DNA of 64,000 bases, taken from assembly GCF_013116745.1 (NCBI RefSeq), contig NZ_JABFOE010000015.1, forward strand, positions 23,141-87,140. The letters run 5' to 3'. The position numbers were made by a program, and so were the translations under genes. Positions 35,932-45,074 of this stretch are shown here, one piece after another. The notes beneath the pieces were generated by a model. The model saw only the letters and a list, made by a program, of their open reading frames with translations, had not been told where the DNA came from and made no database searches. The DNA comes from Arthrobacter sp. 260 (GTDB taxonomy: Bacteria > Actinomycetota > Actinomycetes > Actinomycetales > Micrococcaceae). The first letter of the stretch is position 1; each line of letters begins with the position of its first letter.

Positions 35932-37134
35932 ATGCCGCTCGACGTCGAAAGTCTGCGCTCCCATTTCCCCGCACTGTCCTCGGGGATTGCCCATTTTGAC
36001 GGACCCGGCGGCACCCAGACGCCCAGCGTCGTCGGGCAGGCGATCGCCGACACCCTGACGAGCCCGCTCTCCATCCGGGGAAGTTCAGTCGCCTCGGAAC
36101 GCAACGCGGATGCGGCGGTGCTCGGCTTCAGGCAGGCCATGGCGGATCTCCTGAACGCGGATCCACTGGGGATCGTGTACGGACGCAGTGCCACCCAGTT
36201 GACCTACGACTTTGCCAAGCACCTGAGCGCCGGATGGGGACCCGGCGACGAGGTGATCGTGACCCGCCTCGACCATGACTGCAACGTCCGCCCCTGGATC
36301 CAGGCTGCCGAACGGCAGGGGGCAGCGGTCCGCTGGGTGGGCTTCGACCCCCAGACGTCCGAGCTGGACCTCGACGAACTGAGGGCGGCGCTGGGGCCTG
36401 CCACCAGGTTAATCGCGGTCACCGCCGCCTCCAACCTGCTGGGCACCATGCCCGATATTTCAGCTATCGCGGAGTTGGTCCACGACGCCGGGGCGCTGCT
36501 CTACGTGGACGGGGTGCACTACGCCGCCCATGCCAGCGTCGATGTGCAGGCGTTGGGAGCTGACTTCTTTGTCTGCTCGCCATACAAATTTCTCGGCCCC
36601 CACTGCGGTGTCCTTGCTGCAGCCCCGGCCCTGCTGGAGACCCTTGTCCCGGAGAAGCTGCTGCCCTCCACCAACGCGGTACCCGAGCGCTTCGAGTTGG
36701 GTACCCTGCCGTACGAGATCATGGCCGGGACGACGGCGGCCGTGGACTTCACTGCCACCCTCGGCGAGGGTGCGTCCCGGCGGGAGCAACTCCTGGCTGC
36801 CCACCACGACATCGGAGCGCACGAAGCGTCACTGCTGAAGATCCTCGAGGCGGCGCTCGCCGAACTGCCCGCGGTGACGGTCCACTCCCGGGCCGCAGTC
36901 CGGACTTCCACCCTGCTGCTCACCTTCGCCGACCGGAGCGCCGCCGATGCCAGCCGGTTCCTCGCTGAGCGGGACATCCTGGTGCCAGCGAGTAACTTCT
37001 ACGCAATTGAGGCTTCGAACGTGTTGGGGCTCGGAGACACCGGTGGGCTGAGGGTTGGGCTGGCGCCCTACACGAACCTCGACGACGTGCAGCGGCTGAT
37101 CGAGGGTCTGACCGCGTTCCTCGGCAGCGCCTAG
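35932..37134 (+). CDS. Cysteine desulfurase-like PLP enzyme (class V)
   Basis: A 400-residue class V aminotransferase-fold protein. The cofactor-binding lysine is in FFVCSPYKFLGPHCG, preceded by YVDGVHYAAH (Asp to pyridine nitrogen and His over the ring). The N-terminal FDGPGGTQTP is that of the cysteine desulfurase-like subfamily (TIGR01976) rather than true IscS/SufS: no catalytic-loop cysteine is apparent in the expected C-terminal part. Substrate unknown. Ends ten bases before pcp. Confidence 0.87.
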   Translation: MPLDVESLRSHFPALSSGIAHFDGPGGTQTPSVVGQAIADTLTSPLSIRGSSVASERNADAAVLGFRQAMADLLNADPLGIVYGRSATQLTYDFAKHLSAGWGPGDEVIVTRLDHDCNVRPWIQAAERQGAAVRWVGFDPQTSELDLDELRAALGPATRLIAVTAASNLLGTMPDISAIAELVHDAGALLYVDGVHYAAHASVDVQALGADFFVCSPYKFLGPHCGVLAAAPALLETLVPEKLLPSTNAVPERFELGTLPYEIMAGTTAAVDFTATLGEGASRREQLLAAHHDIGAHEASLLKILEAALAELPAVTVHSRAAVRTSTLLLTFADRSAADASRFLAERDILVPASNFYAIEASNVLGLGDTGGLRVGLAPYTNLDDVQRLIEGLTAFLGSA

Positions 37135-37143
37135 GCTTGACCC
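37132..37143 (+). promoter_or_regulatory. Leaderless-type -10 element of pcp
   Basis: TAGGCT (37132-37137) overlaps the upstream stop codon and lies six bases before ATG 37144. Confidence 0.5.
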
Positions 37144-37785
37144 ATGATTCTCTTCACAGGATTCGAGCCCTTCGGTGGCGAAGCTCTCAACCCGTCCTGG
37201 CTCGCGGCCCAGCAAGCCGCTGCGGGCTTGAGGGCGTCGGGCAGCGATGCTGTCGCCGTTGAGTTGCCCTGCACCTTTCGGGAAAGTCTCGCCGGGCTGC
37301 GGGATGCGGTCAGTGAACACCGCCCCAAGCTGGTGATCTGCGTTGGGCAGGCAGGTGGCCGCGCCAGGATCTCACTGGAACGGGTGGCGATCAACGTCGA
37401 CGACGCCCGTATTCCCGACAACGCCGGGAACCAGCCCGTCGACACTCCCATCCGTCCCGACGGCCCCGCAGCGTACTTTTCCACCTTGCCGATCAAACAG
37501 GCGCTGCAGGATCTCACCGTCGCCGGTTTTGCCGCCGAGGTGTCCCAAACGGCTGGGACGTACGTCTGCAATCACGTGTTCTACGGTCTGATGGATCTGC
37601 TGTCCACCAGCGACGACGGCGCGCGAGGCGGGTTCATCCACGTGCCGTACACGCCGGACCAGGCCGCCGTCCACGGCGCGCCGGGAATGCCCGTGGCCGA
37701 GATGGCAGACGCGCTGCGGCTCATCGCCCTCACCAGCCAGACGACGACGTCGGACCTCCGCCTGGCGGCCGGAGCGGAACACTAG
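37144..37785 (+). CDS. pcp: Pyroglutamyl-peptidase I
   Basis: Cysteine peptidase (family C15) that removes N-terminal pyroglutamate. The triad is complete: E79 in RISLER, C142 in AGTYVCNHVFYGLM, and H166 in GFIHVPYTP. The N-terminal LFTGFEPFGG is typical. At 213 residues it has the normal length. Cytoplasmic; probably has its own leaderless promoter. Confidence 0.95.
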   Translation: MILFTGFEPFGGEALNPSWLAAQQAAAGLRASGSDAVAVELPCTFRESLAGLRDAVSEHRPKLVICVGQAGGRARISLERVAINVDDARIPDNAGNQPVDTPIRPDGPAAYFSTLPIKQALQDLTVAGFAAEVSQTAGTYVCNHVFYGLMDLLSTSDDGARGGFIHVPYTPDQAAVHGAPGMPVAEMADALRLIALTSQTTTSDLRLAAGAEH

Positions 37786-37813
37786 CGCCACACCGCGGCA
37801 GACCCTCGCCTGA

Positions 37814-38824
37814 CTATTCAACGATGGGTTCGCAGCGAGCGGTCACCGTAGCGGTACCCACCAATCCCTCGGCCTGCGCCGTAATCACCGCTACTCCGTC
37901 CGCGTTGGCCGTAGGAGAAACCAGGCCGGAAGCGTCAACGGGGAACTCCTCACGGTCCGAGGTCCACGCGATGGCACCCACGTTGACCCGGTCGCCGGCC
38001 GCGGTGACGGCGACGGCGCTCAACTGCTGGGTCGTCGGGGGACAGACCTCGGTGGCGGGTGGCGCTACCAGCAGGCTGACCGGCGGATCCGGTGGAGCCA
38101 GGACCGTGAGCGGTGCCGAGCCCTGCAATCCGTTCCAATCCGCGGTCATCAGGACCTCACCCGGTGCAATCGCCGTGGCGAGGCCAGACTCAGTCACCGA
38201 GGCTATTGATGGATCAGTCGACCCCCACTGCACAGCCCCGGTGATTTCCTGGGCGCTGCCGTCACTGAACTGCGCCACCGCCACATACTGCACCGACACC
38301 CCGGGATCCACCGTCTGGCTGGTGGGGTTGACGATCATTGACACGACGGCCACATCTGCAGGCAGCACGGTCAGCGTGGCCTGGGCTTGCTGCCCGGCGG
38401 CCGAACCGGAGATTGAGGCAGTTCCGGGACTGACGGCGGTGGCCAGGCCCGTCCCGTCGATGGTGGCGATCCCGGGATCAAGCGACTCCCATGTCAGGCC
38501 CTCGATGCTCCGGGAGGCACCATCTGCGAGCATGGCCGACGCCGTGAAGAGGACTGTCCCGCCCAACGCCACCCTCGCCTCCGTGGGCTCAATGATCAGG
38601 CTTGCGGGCTCCTCGGGCACTGCCTGCGCGCCGATCCATCCCGGGACGGAAGCGATGACCGCAATCGCCACGATCACTGCCGACACGGCCGCCGTGAACA
38701 CCAGTATGATTCGTCGCCAATAGGCCCGCATCCCGTCACTGAGGGCGCGGTCGATGAATGCAGGGAAGGCGTGCGCCCGGTCGCCGGCACCCGCTGCGAG
38801 ATATTCGCGGAGTTGTCTGTTCAT
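37814..38824 (-). CDS. One-pass membrane protein with three extracellular Ig-like (BIG2) repeats; putative partner of the sigma-like protein
   Basis: A 336-residue protein: about 38 cytoplasmic residues, one transmembrane helix (about 39-62), then three repeats of about 80 residues with the bacterial Ig-like group 2 pattern (VSxQYVAVAQFSDGS, WGSTDPSIASV, GLATAIAPGE; starting near 75, 160 and 248). The third repeat carries two cysteines (one near CPPTT and C331) that could form a disulfide. The start codon overlaps the stop of the membrane sigma-like gene (ATGA), so the two are translationally coupled. The layout (short inside part, one helix, large outside sensor) is that of an anti-sigma factor, but no zinc-binding ZAS motif is present. 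Function is inference. Confidence 0.75.
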   Translation of the reverse strand: MNRQLREYLAAGAGDRAHAFPAFIDRALSDGMRAYWRRIILVFTAAVSAVIVAIAVIASVPGWIGAQAVPEEPASLIIEPTEARVALGGTVLFTASAMLADGASRSIEGLTWESLDPGIATIDGTGLATAVSPGTASISGSAAGQQAQATLTVLPADVAVVSMIVNPTSQTVDPGVSVQYVAVAQFSDGSAQEITGAVQWGSTDPSIASVTESGLATAIAPGEVLMTADWNGLQGSAPLTVLAPPDPPVSLLVAPPATEVCPPTTQQLSAVAVTAAGDRVNVGAIAWTSDREEFPVDASGLVSPTANADGVAVITAQAEGLVGTATVTARCEPIVE

Positions 38825-39522
38825 CGCATGCCGTGCAGCTCTTCGGCCCTGGCGGTACCGCTGCGCAGGTCCGCGCGGACCTGGTCGATGGACCGGTCGG
38901 TAAGGGTTGCAATCTGGCCCGAGGACAGACCGGCGAAGTCGTGCAGTACGACGGCGATTCGCTCTGCCAGGTCCAGGCTGGACAGGAGGGATCCACCGTC
39001 GTCGTTCGAATGGATCTCACGACGATTCCATCGACGGTCAGCCGAGACAAGCTTCACGAGCAGGCAGATCACATAGGTGCGCAGGTCGCCGGTCACGGGG
39101 CCCCTCCACACAGCGGTGGCCTTGGACCAGGACGCCTCCAGCAGGCGCTGGGCCACGGCGGGGTCGTCACAGAGAAGGTGGGCACAGAGTTCGAGGTCGC
39201 TCCGCTGCCGATCGAACTCCTGCCGCAACGAGTCCTCACGGCTGGAGACTGCGGTGGTCACCTTGATCCCCAGGGGGAATCCGAACTCCACTTCCTTCAC
39301 GACGGGGAGCACCACCGCCGCCAGGATCAGGGCGGTGCCGAGGACGATCAGCCCCAGGCCATAGAGTCCCAGTTCGAGGATCCCCAATCCGGGGAGACCG
39401 TTCCCCGGTGAATCGAGGGGCCAGAGAACTCCGGCGAGGATCAGGGCAACCCCTGAGACCCCGAGCGCCAGACGTTTGGGAGTGAAGGATGGCCGCCACG
39501 ACCGGCGAGGAACTTCACACAC
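38821..39522 (-). CDS. Membrane-tethered ECF-sigma-factor-like protein
   Basis: A 233-residue protein with a basic N-terminus, two transmembrane helices (about 18-36 and 48-75) and a cytoplasmic C-terminal half. Residues 109-167 resemble ECF sigma region 2 (CAHLLCDDPAVAQRLLEASW, then LRTYVICLLVKLVSADRRW), and residues 178-228 resemble region 4 with an HTH (LDLAERIAVVLHDFAGLSSG, QIATLTDRSIDQVRADL). Region 2 lacks several aromatic promoter-melting residues, so DNA melting may be reduced. Positive-inside rule puts both ends in the cytoplasm. GTG 39522 is the start; internal GTGs after the second helix could give a soluble form but lack a visible ribosome binding site. Coupled to the Ig-like gene by a 4-base overlap. 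Confidence 0.65.
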   Translation of the reverse strand: MCEVPRRSWRPSFTPKRLALGVSGVALILAGVLWPLDSPGNGLPGLGILELGLYGLGLIVLGTALILAAVVLPVVKEVEFGFPLGIKVTTAVSSREDSLRQEFDRQRSDLELCAHLLCDDPAVAQRLLEASWSKATAVWRGPVTGDLRTYVICLLVKLVSADRRWNRREIHSNDDGGSLLSSLDLAERIAVVLHDFAGLSSGQIATLTDRSIDQVRADLRSGTARAEELHGMR

Positions 39523-39540
39523 GACTCACCCGATTCAGCC

Positions 39541-39972
39541 CGACCCCGCTCACTTGGTAGCACGAGGGGCGTTATCCCACCGTTATTGCCGCGCCAAATC
39601 CTTGATGTGGGACGTGCGCGCAGGTTCTTTGGGCCAGGGCTTGAGCGGGCGCTGATTGCCCGGGACAAGGGCTGCAGCTTTCCGGACTGCACCATTCCGG
39701 CAGTGTGGTGGGAAGCCCACCACAGCGACCCCTGGTCTGTATCTGGGCGAACCCGGATCAGCAAGGGGGTGCTGCTATGCGGTCATCACCACGACCTGGT
39801 GGAGCAGGGCAACTGGACGATCGACATGCGGCGGGGAGTCCCATGGTTCATTCCGTCACCGTATGTGGATCCCGAGCGGAAACCGCGGCGCAACCGCTAC
39901 CGCCATGTCGCAGTCACTACCGAACACCCCAGTCCGGCTACTCCGGCGGAACAATCCGCCAACGAACCGTGA
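39541..39972 (+). pseudogene. Remnant of a DUF222/HNH endonuclease-like gene, 5' truncated
   Basis: The frame encodes only the C-terminal HNH part of the large actinobacterial DUF222-HNH (13E12-like) family: LDVGRARRFFGPGLERALIARDKGCSFPDC, shown in two parts LDVGRARRFFGPGLE and RDKGCSFPDC, then WWEAHHSDPWS and LLCGHHHDLVEQGNW. Full-length members have about 400-500 residues; here only about 128 are left, starting at a TTG (39586) without ribosome binding site, and the DUF222 part is gone. The frame is open back to at least 39520 but the family sequence fades there. Zinc ligands and the HH core are intact, so the loss is recent or the piece is still used. Confidence 0.75.
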
Positions 39973-40621
39973 CAGTGCTGACCACCTCGGCTTCGCCAGG
40001 TTCGATCGGCATCGACTGGTCGGCGGCCAGCACTGCGTGGCGCGCCACAGGGGCAGGGGCCGTCCCGCCGCCCTCGGTCACTTCTTCGACCTCGCCGAGG
40101 GTGCACCCGGCCAACTGTGCCCACTGGAGGGCGCGCTCGCGGGCGTCCTGCCATGCAGCCTCCTGCGCGAGACGCGCACGGGCCGCCGGGTCGGAAAACC
40201 CGAACGCGAGCGAGTTGATCCTGACGTCATCACCGCCCGCATGCACCACGGCGTCCAGCACCGCCGACGCCGAGGAAGGGTCATCGACGGTGACGGCAAG
40301 CTCCTGCGAGGCAACGTAGCCGCTGACCCGCTGCTCCTGATTGTCAGCCCAGACAATCTCCGCCCGCAGCCCGATCTGCCGGGTTGAACGCTTCAGCGGC
40401 GGCATCGGATCCGCGTCGAGAGCGTCAAGGACCCGGGACGCGGCGTCCGCGGCACGCAGGTAGGCATGGGGTGCGGTGGGCCGGCGTACCTCCACCTCGA
40501 TCCGCAGGTGGAGGCGGTCGGGTGGGGCGCTCACCGTGCCGGTACCGGTCACCGTGACACTGGGACCCGGAGCGGCGCTGGGACCGACAGCGACACTGGG
40601 ACCCGGAATGCTGGTGTTCAT
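39938..40621 (-). CDS. SIMPL-domain (DUF541) protein
   Basis: A 227-residue protein with the SIMPL domain: VTGTGTVSAPPDRLHLRIEV, the VSGYVASQELAVTVDD strand, and INSLAFGFSDPAARARLAQEA followed by ARERALQWAQLAG (here cut to short pieces of the family pattern). There is no signal peptide, unlike most periplasmic SIMPL proteins, so it appears cytoplasmic. Function unknown. ATG 40621 overlaps the stop of the HExxH gene (ATGA); the longer frame to 40828 would lie within that gene. Its 3' end overlaps the HNH remnant by 35 bases on the opposite strand. Confidence 0.82.
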   Translation of the reverse strand: MNTSIPGPSVAVGPSAAPGPSVTVTGTGTVSAPPDRLHLRIEVEVRRPTAPHAYLRAADAASRVLDALDADPMPPLKRSTRQIGLRAEIVWADNQEQRVSGYVASQELAVTVDDPSSASAVLDAVVHAGGDDVRINSLAFGFSDPAARARLAQEAAWQDARERALQWAQLAGCTLGEVEEVTEGGGTAPAPVARHAVLAADQSMPIEPGEAEVVSTVTVRWRIVPPE

Positions 40622-41103
40622 GAGGCACCCCATCGGTTGATGGCCGCCGCCCGGCGGCGAAGCGGTTGGAGCGCTGTCGATAGCGGCCGGGCCGGACGCT
40701 CGACATATCCACCGGCGGCCAACCCGGCGTGGCGTTCGAAAATGTTCAGTGATGCCGGATCGCCGGTGCGCAGCAGGGAAATGCCTGCGGCAGCGAAGTA
40801 CAGGGGAAGGAAGGGAAGGCCGAGGCAAAATGCGTACTGGGTGCTGTGCCGTGCTTCATGGGACAGCAGCCCAGGGCGGGGCAGTCCCGCGGTTACAGGC
40901 GCACGAAACAATATCGTGTTGCCCACGGTGAAGGCACTCGCCACCGGGAGGGTGCCCGTATAGCTGAAGGCCAGGAAGAGTCCCTCCGGACCGCGGCGGA
41001 TATCACAGCCTTTGGCCCTCGCAAGGAGAAGCCCGGCCCCAGTGGACAAGTTCATCCAGTTGAGCAGCCATCGCATCCGGTGGGCAGGCGTCATGTCAGC
41101 CAT
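40618..41103 (-). CDS. Hypothetical protein with HExxH zinc-peptidase-like motif
   Basis: A 161-residue protein. HEARH at residues 82-86, inside LLSHEARHSTQYA, fits the HExxH zinc site; E123 or H125 in NIFERHAG could be the third ligand. A hydrophobic stretch (about 91-111) directly follows the motif. The N-terminal half is strand-rich (LAFSYTGTLPVASAFTVGNT). No family recognised. Translationally coupled with the SIMPL gene. Could be a small membrane-associated metallopeptidase or a non-catalytic relative; the short length makes the call uncertain. Confidence 0.65.
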   Translation of the reverse strand: MADMTPAHRMRWLLNWMNLSTGAGLLLARAKGCDIRRGPEGLFLAFSYTGTLPVASAFTVGNTILFRAPVTAGLPRPGLLSHEARHSTQYAFCLGLPFLPLYFAAAGISLLRTGDPASLNIFERHAGLAAGGYVERPARPLSTALQPLRRRAAAINRWGAS

Positions 41104-41164
41104 CCTAGTACCGGCGTTGCGGGTCCCAGCCGTGTGCCCATTAAGGAGTCTGCGCCGGTGTTAG

Positions 41165-42340
<1,176 letters not shown>

Positions 42341-42342
42341 GC

Positions 42343-44883
42343 ATGCGTATTCCACTTTCCTGGTTGCGTGAATTCGCACAGGTCCCAGCCGATGCCACCG
42401 CCGAAGACGTGATGGCAGAACTGGTCAAGGTTGGTCTCGAAGAGGAAGCCGTCCACCGTCCCACCGACACCCTGTCCGGGCCCATCGTCGTCGGCCAGGT
42501 GCTCTCGATCGTCAAGGAACCCCAGACCAACGGCAAAACCATCAATTGGTGCCAGGTCCGGGTGGTCCCCGAGGGACAGCCTCAGACCCTGACCAACGAG
42601 GGCATTGACCCCTCGGGCGTGCAGGGCATTGTCTGCGGCGCGCACAACTTCGTCGAGGGCGACAAGGTGGTGGTAACCCTTCCGGGTGCCGTGCTGCCCG
42701 GCGACTTCCGTATCGCCGCCCGCAAAACCTACGGCCACGTCTCGGCAGGAATGATCGCCTCGGTGCGCGAGCTCGGCATCGGCGACGACCACGACGGCAT
42801 CCTCGTGCTCTCCACCCTGGGTCTCGACCCCGAGGTTGGCTCCGACGCGATGGAACTGCTCGGCCTCTACGACCAGGCCGCCGAAATCAACGTCACCCCG
42901 GACCGCAGCTACTGCTTCTCGATCCGTGGCGTCGCCCGCGAGTACGCCCACGCCACCGGGACCACCTTCACCGACCCGGCAACCCAGGTCACCGCGCCTG
43001 CGACGCTGTCTGGTGGCTACCCCGTCACGCTGAGCGATGAGTCGCCGATCTACGGCAACCCCGGCTGCGACAGGTTCGTCGCCCGCACGGTGACGGGCGT
43101 TGACGCCACCCGTCCCACGCCGCCGTGGATGGCCTCCCGGCTGCGGCTGGCCGGGATCCGGTCCATCTCGCTGCCGGTGGACATTTCCAACTACGTGATG
43201 CTCGAACTCGGGCAGCCCACCCACTGCTACGACCAGGACAAGCTGCAGGGCGGCATTGTGGTCCGCCGGGCAATGCCGGGGGAGACCCTGAAAACCCTCG
43301 ACGACAAGGTCCGCAAGCTCGACGTCGAAGACCTCCTGATCGCCGACGCCTCCGGTGGCATCGGTATCGCAGGCGTCATGGGCGGCGCCGACACCGAGGT
43401 CTCCGACGCCACCAGCACGGTCCTCGTGGAGGCCGCACACTTCGATGAGGTGTCGATCGCCCGGTCGCGTCGCCGCCACAAGCTGCCGTCCGAGGCATCG
43501 AAGCGCTTCGAGCGGGGAGTGGACTGGCAGGTCGCCGGTGTTGCGGCCCAGCGCGTGGTCGACCTCCTGGTCGAGCTCGCAGGCGGCACCGCCGACGACG
43601 CCGGAACTGACGTCGGCACCGAGCCCAGCGCCGTCGTCATCGACCTGCCTTCCGGCTACCCCGCCCGCCGGATCGGGATGGACTTCACCGACGAGCAGAT
43701 CACCGGAGCGCTCACCGATCTGGGAGCCGAGGTGGAAGCGCACGACGGCGGCCACACCGTCACCGCTCCAAGCTGGCGCCAGGACCTTCAGATCAAGGAC
43801 GACCTCACCGAGGAAATTGCCCGCCTGGTGGGCTACGACAAGATCCCCTCCCGGCTTCCCGTCGCTCCTCCCGGCAGCGGCCTGTCCCGGGTGCAGGTGC
43901 AGCGCCGCCGCGTCCTGCAGGCACTGGCCGACGCCGGACTCACCGAGGTGCTGTCCTACCCGTTCGTGTCGCTGGACAGCAACACCACCTTCGGTTCGCC
44001 CGATGGGTCGGAGCAGCCATCGGTCAAACTGGCCAACCCGTTGAGCGCCGAACTGGGCTACCTCCGCCGCTCGGTGCTCCCCGGTCTGATTGAGGTGGCC
44101 AAACGGAACCATTCCCGCGGTTTCCGCGACCTGGCACTCTACGAGGCCGGGCTGGTGTTCCTGCCACAGGACGCCATCGGCAGCAGCGAGATCCCGCCAC
44201 TGGGCGTCCGGCCCTCCGAGGACGTCCTCGACGGACTCTATGACGGACTTCCCGACCAGCCGCTGACCATCGCTGCGGTCTTCACCGGCAATGACTCGCC
44301 GGCCGGAGCCAACCACCAGCCGCGTCCGTGGGACTGGGCCGACGCCCTGGACACGGTCCGTCTGATGGCCGACGTCGTCGGCGTCGACCTTGAGGTTTCG
44401 CAGGGCGAGCACCAGGCGTTCCACCCCGGCCGGACCGCCCGGATCTCGCTGCGGACCGGTGAACTGCTGGGCTACGCTGGCGAGCTTCACCCGAAGCTGC
44501 TCGCTGCGCAGGATCTGCCCGCCCGGACGGTGGCGCTGGAGATCAACGCCGACCTGTTGTTCGAGGCGGCACCTGACGTGATTGTGGCGAAGCACCTCTC
44601 CACGTTCCCTGCCACCACCCAGGATGTGGCGCTCGTCGTCGACGGCTCCCTGCCGGCCGACGACGTCCTGTCCACCCTGCGCGAGGGTGCGGGGGAGCTC
44701 CTCGAGGATGTGCACCTGTTCGACGTGTACGACGGCGCGGGCATCGAGGCTGGGCACAAGTCGCTGGCGTTCGCGCTGCGGTTCAGGGCACCTGACCGCA
44801 CCCTGACCGCCGATGAGGCAAGTGCTTCCCGCGACGCGGCAGTCCACCTGGCCGCCGAACGGCACGGAGCCGTCCAGCGCTAG
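42343..44883 (+). CDS. pheT: Phenylalanyl-tRNA synthetase beta chain
   Basis: A 846-residue subunit for tRNA binding and editing. Order of domains: EMAP/tRNA-binding (about 40-160), B3/B4 editing domain (about 210-395), B5 (about 410-485), the inactive class II core, and the C-terminal anticodon-binding FDX-ACB domain (about 750-846, starting KHLSTFPATTQDVALVVD). Full length, directly after pheS. A long open frame on the opposite strand is a coding-strand shadow. Confidence 0.97.
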   Translation: MRIPLSWLREFAQVPADATAEDVMAELVKVGLEEEAVHRPTDTLSGPIVVGQVLSIVKEPQTNGKTINWCQVRVVPEGQPQTLTNEGIDPSGVQGIVCGAHNFVEGDKVVVTLPGAVLPGDFRIAARKTYGHVSAGMIASVRELGIGDDHDGILVLSTLGLDPEVGSDAMELLGLYDQAAEINVTPDRSYCFSIRGVAREYAHATGTTFTDPATQVTAPATLSGGYPVTLSDESPIYGNPGCDRFVARTVTGVDATRPTPPWMASRLRLAGIRSISLPVDISNYVMLELGQPTHCYDQDKLQGGIVVRRAMPGETLKTLDDKVRKLDVEDLLIADASGGIGIAGVMGGADTEVSDATSTVLVEAAHFDEVSIARSRRRHKLPSEASKRFERGVDWQVAGVAAQRVVDLLVELAGGTADDAGTDVGTEPSAVVIDLPSGYPARRIGMDFTDEQITGALTDLGAEVEAHDGGHTVTAPSWRQDLQIKDDLTEEIARLVGYDKIPSRLPVAPPGSGLSRVQVQRRRVLQALADAGLTEVLSYPFVSLDSNTTFGSPDGSEQPSVKLANPLSAELGYLRRSVLPGLIEVAKRNHSRGFRDLALYEAGLVFLPQDAIGSSEIPPLGVRPSEDVLDGLYDGLPDQPLTIAAVFTGNDSPAGANHQPRPWDWADALDTVRLMADVVGVDLEVSQGEHQAFHPGRTARISLRTGELLGYAGELHPKLLAAQDLPARTVALEINADLLFEAAPDVIVAKHLSTFPATTQDVALVVDGSLPADDVLSTLREGAGELLEDVHLFDVYDGAGIEAGHKSLAFALRFRAPDRTLTADEASASRDAAVHLAAERHGAVQR

Positions 44884-44954
44884 CTGTTCAGCGTCAATCG
44901 TTCAGCGCTGGCTGGTCAGGAGCCGGCCCGCGACCCGGGTTTACGGTCGGGTGG

Positions 44955-45048
44955 GCAGGTTTCCCCAGGTAGTGCTGCACAAAGCGCACACCCGCGGCGT
45001 GTTTGCCTCAACACGCCGCGGGCTGGCCTACAAGGTGGGGAAACCTGC
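44955..45048. terminator. Nested inverted repeats between pheT and qor
   Basis: Inner perfect 13-bp arms at 44991-45003 and 45010-45022 (6-base loop) form a strong terminator hairpin. An outer perfect 13-bp pair, 44955-44967 and 45036-45048, encloses it, with a possible GTAG/CTAC pairing between. The whole 94-base structure separates two convergent genes. Confidence 0.75.
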
Positions 45049-45074
45049 GCAGGGTCAATCCCATCCACGCCGTC

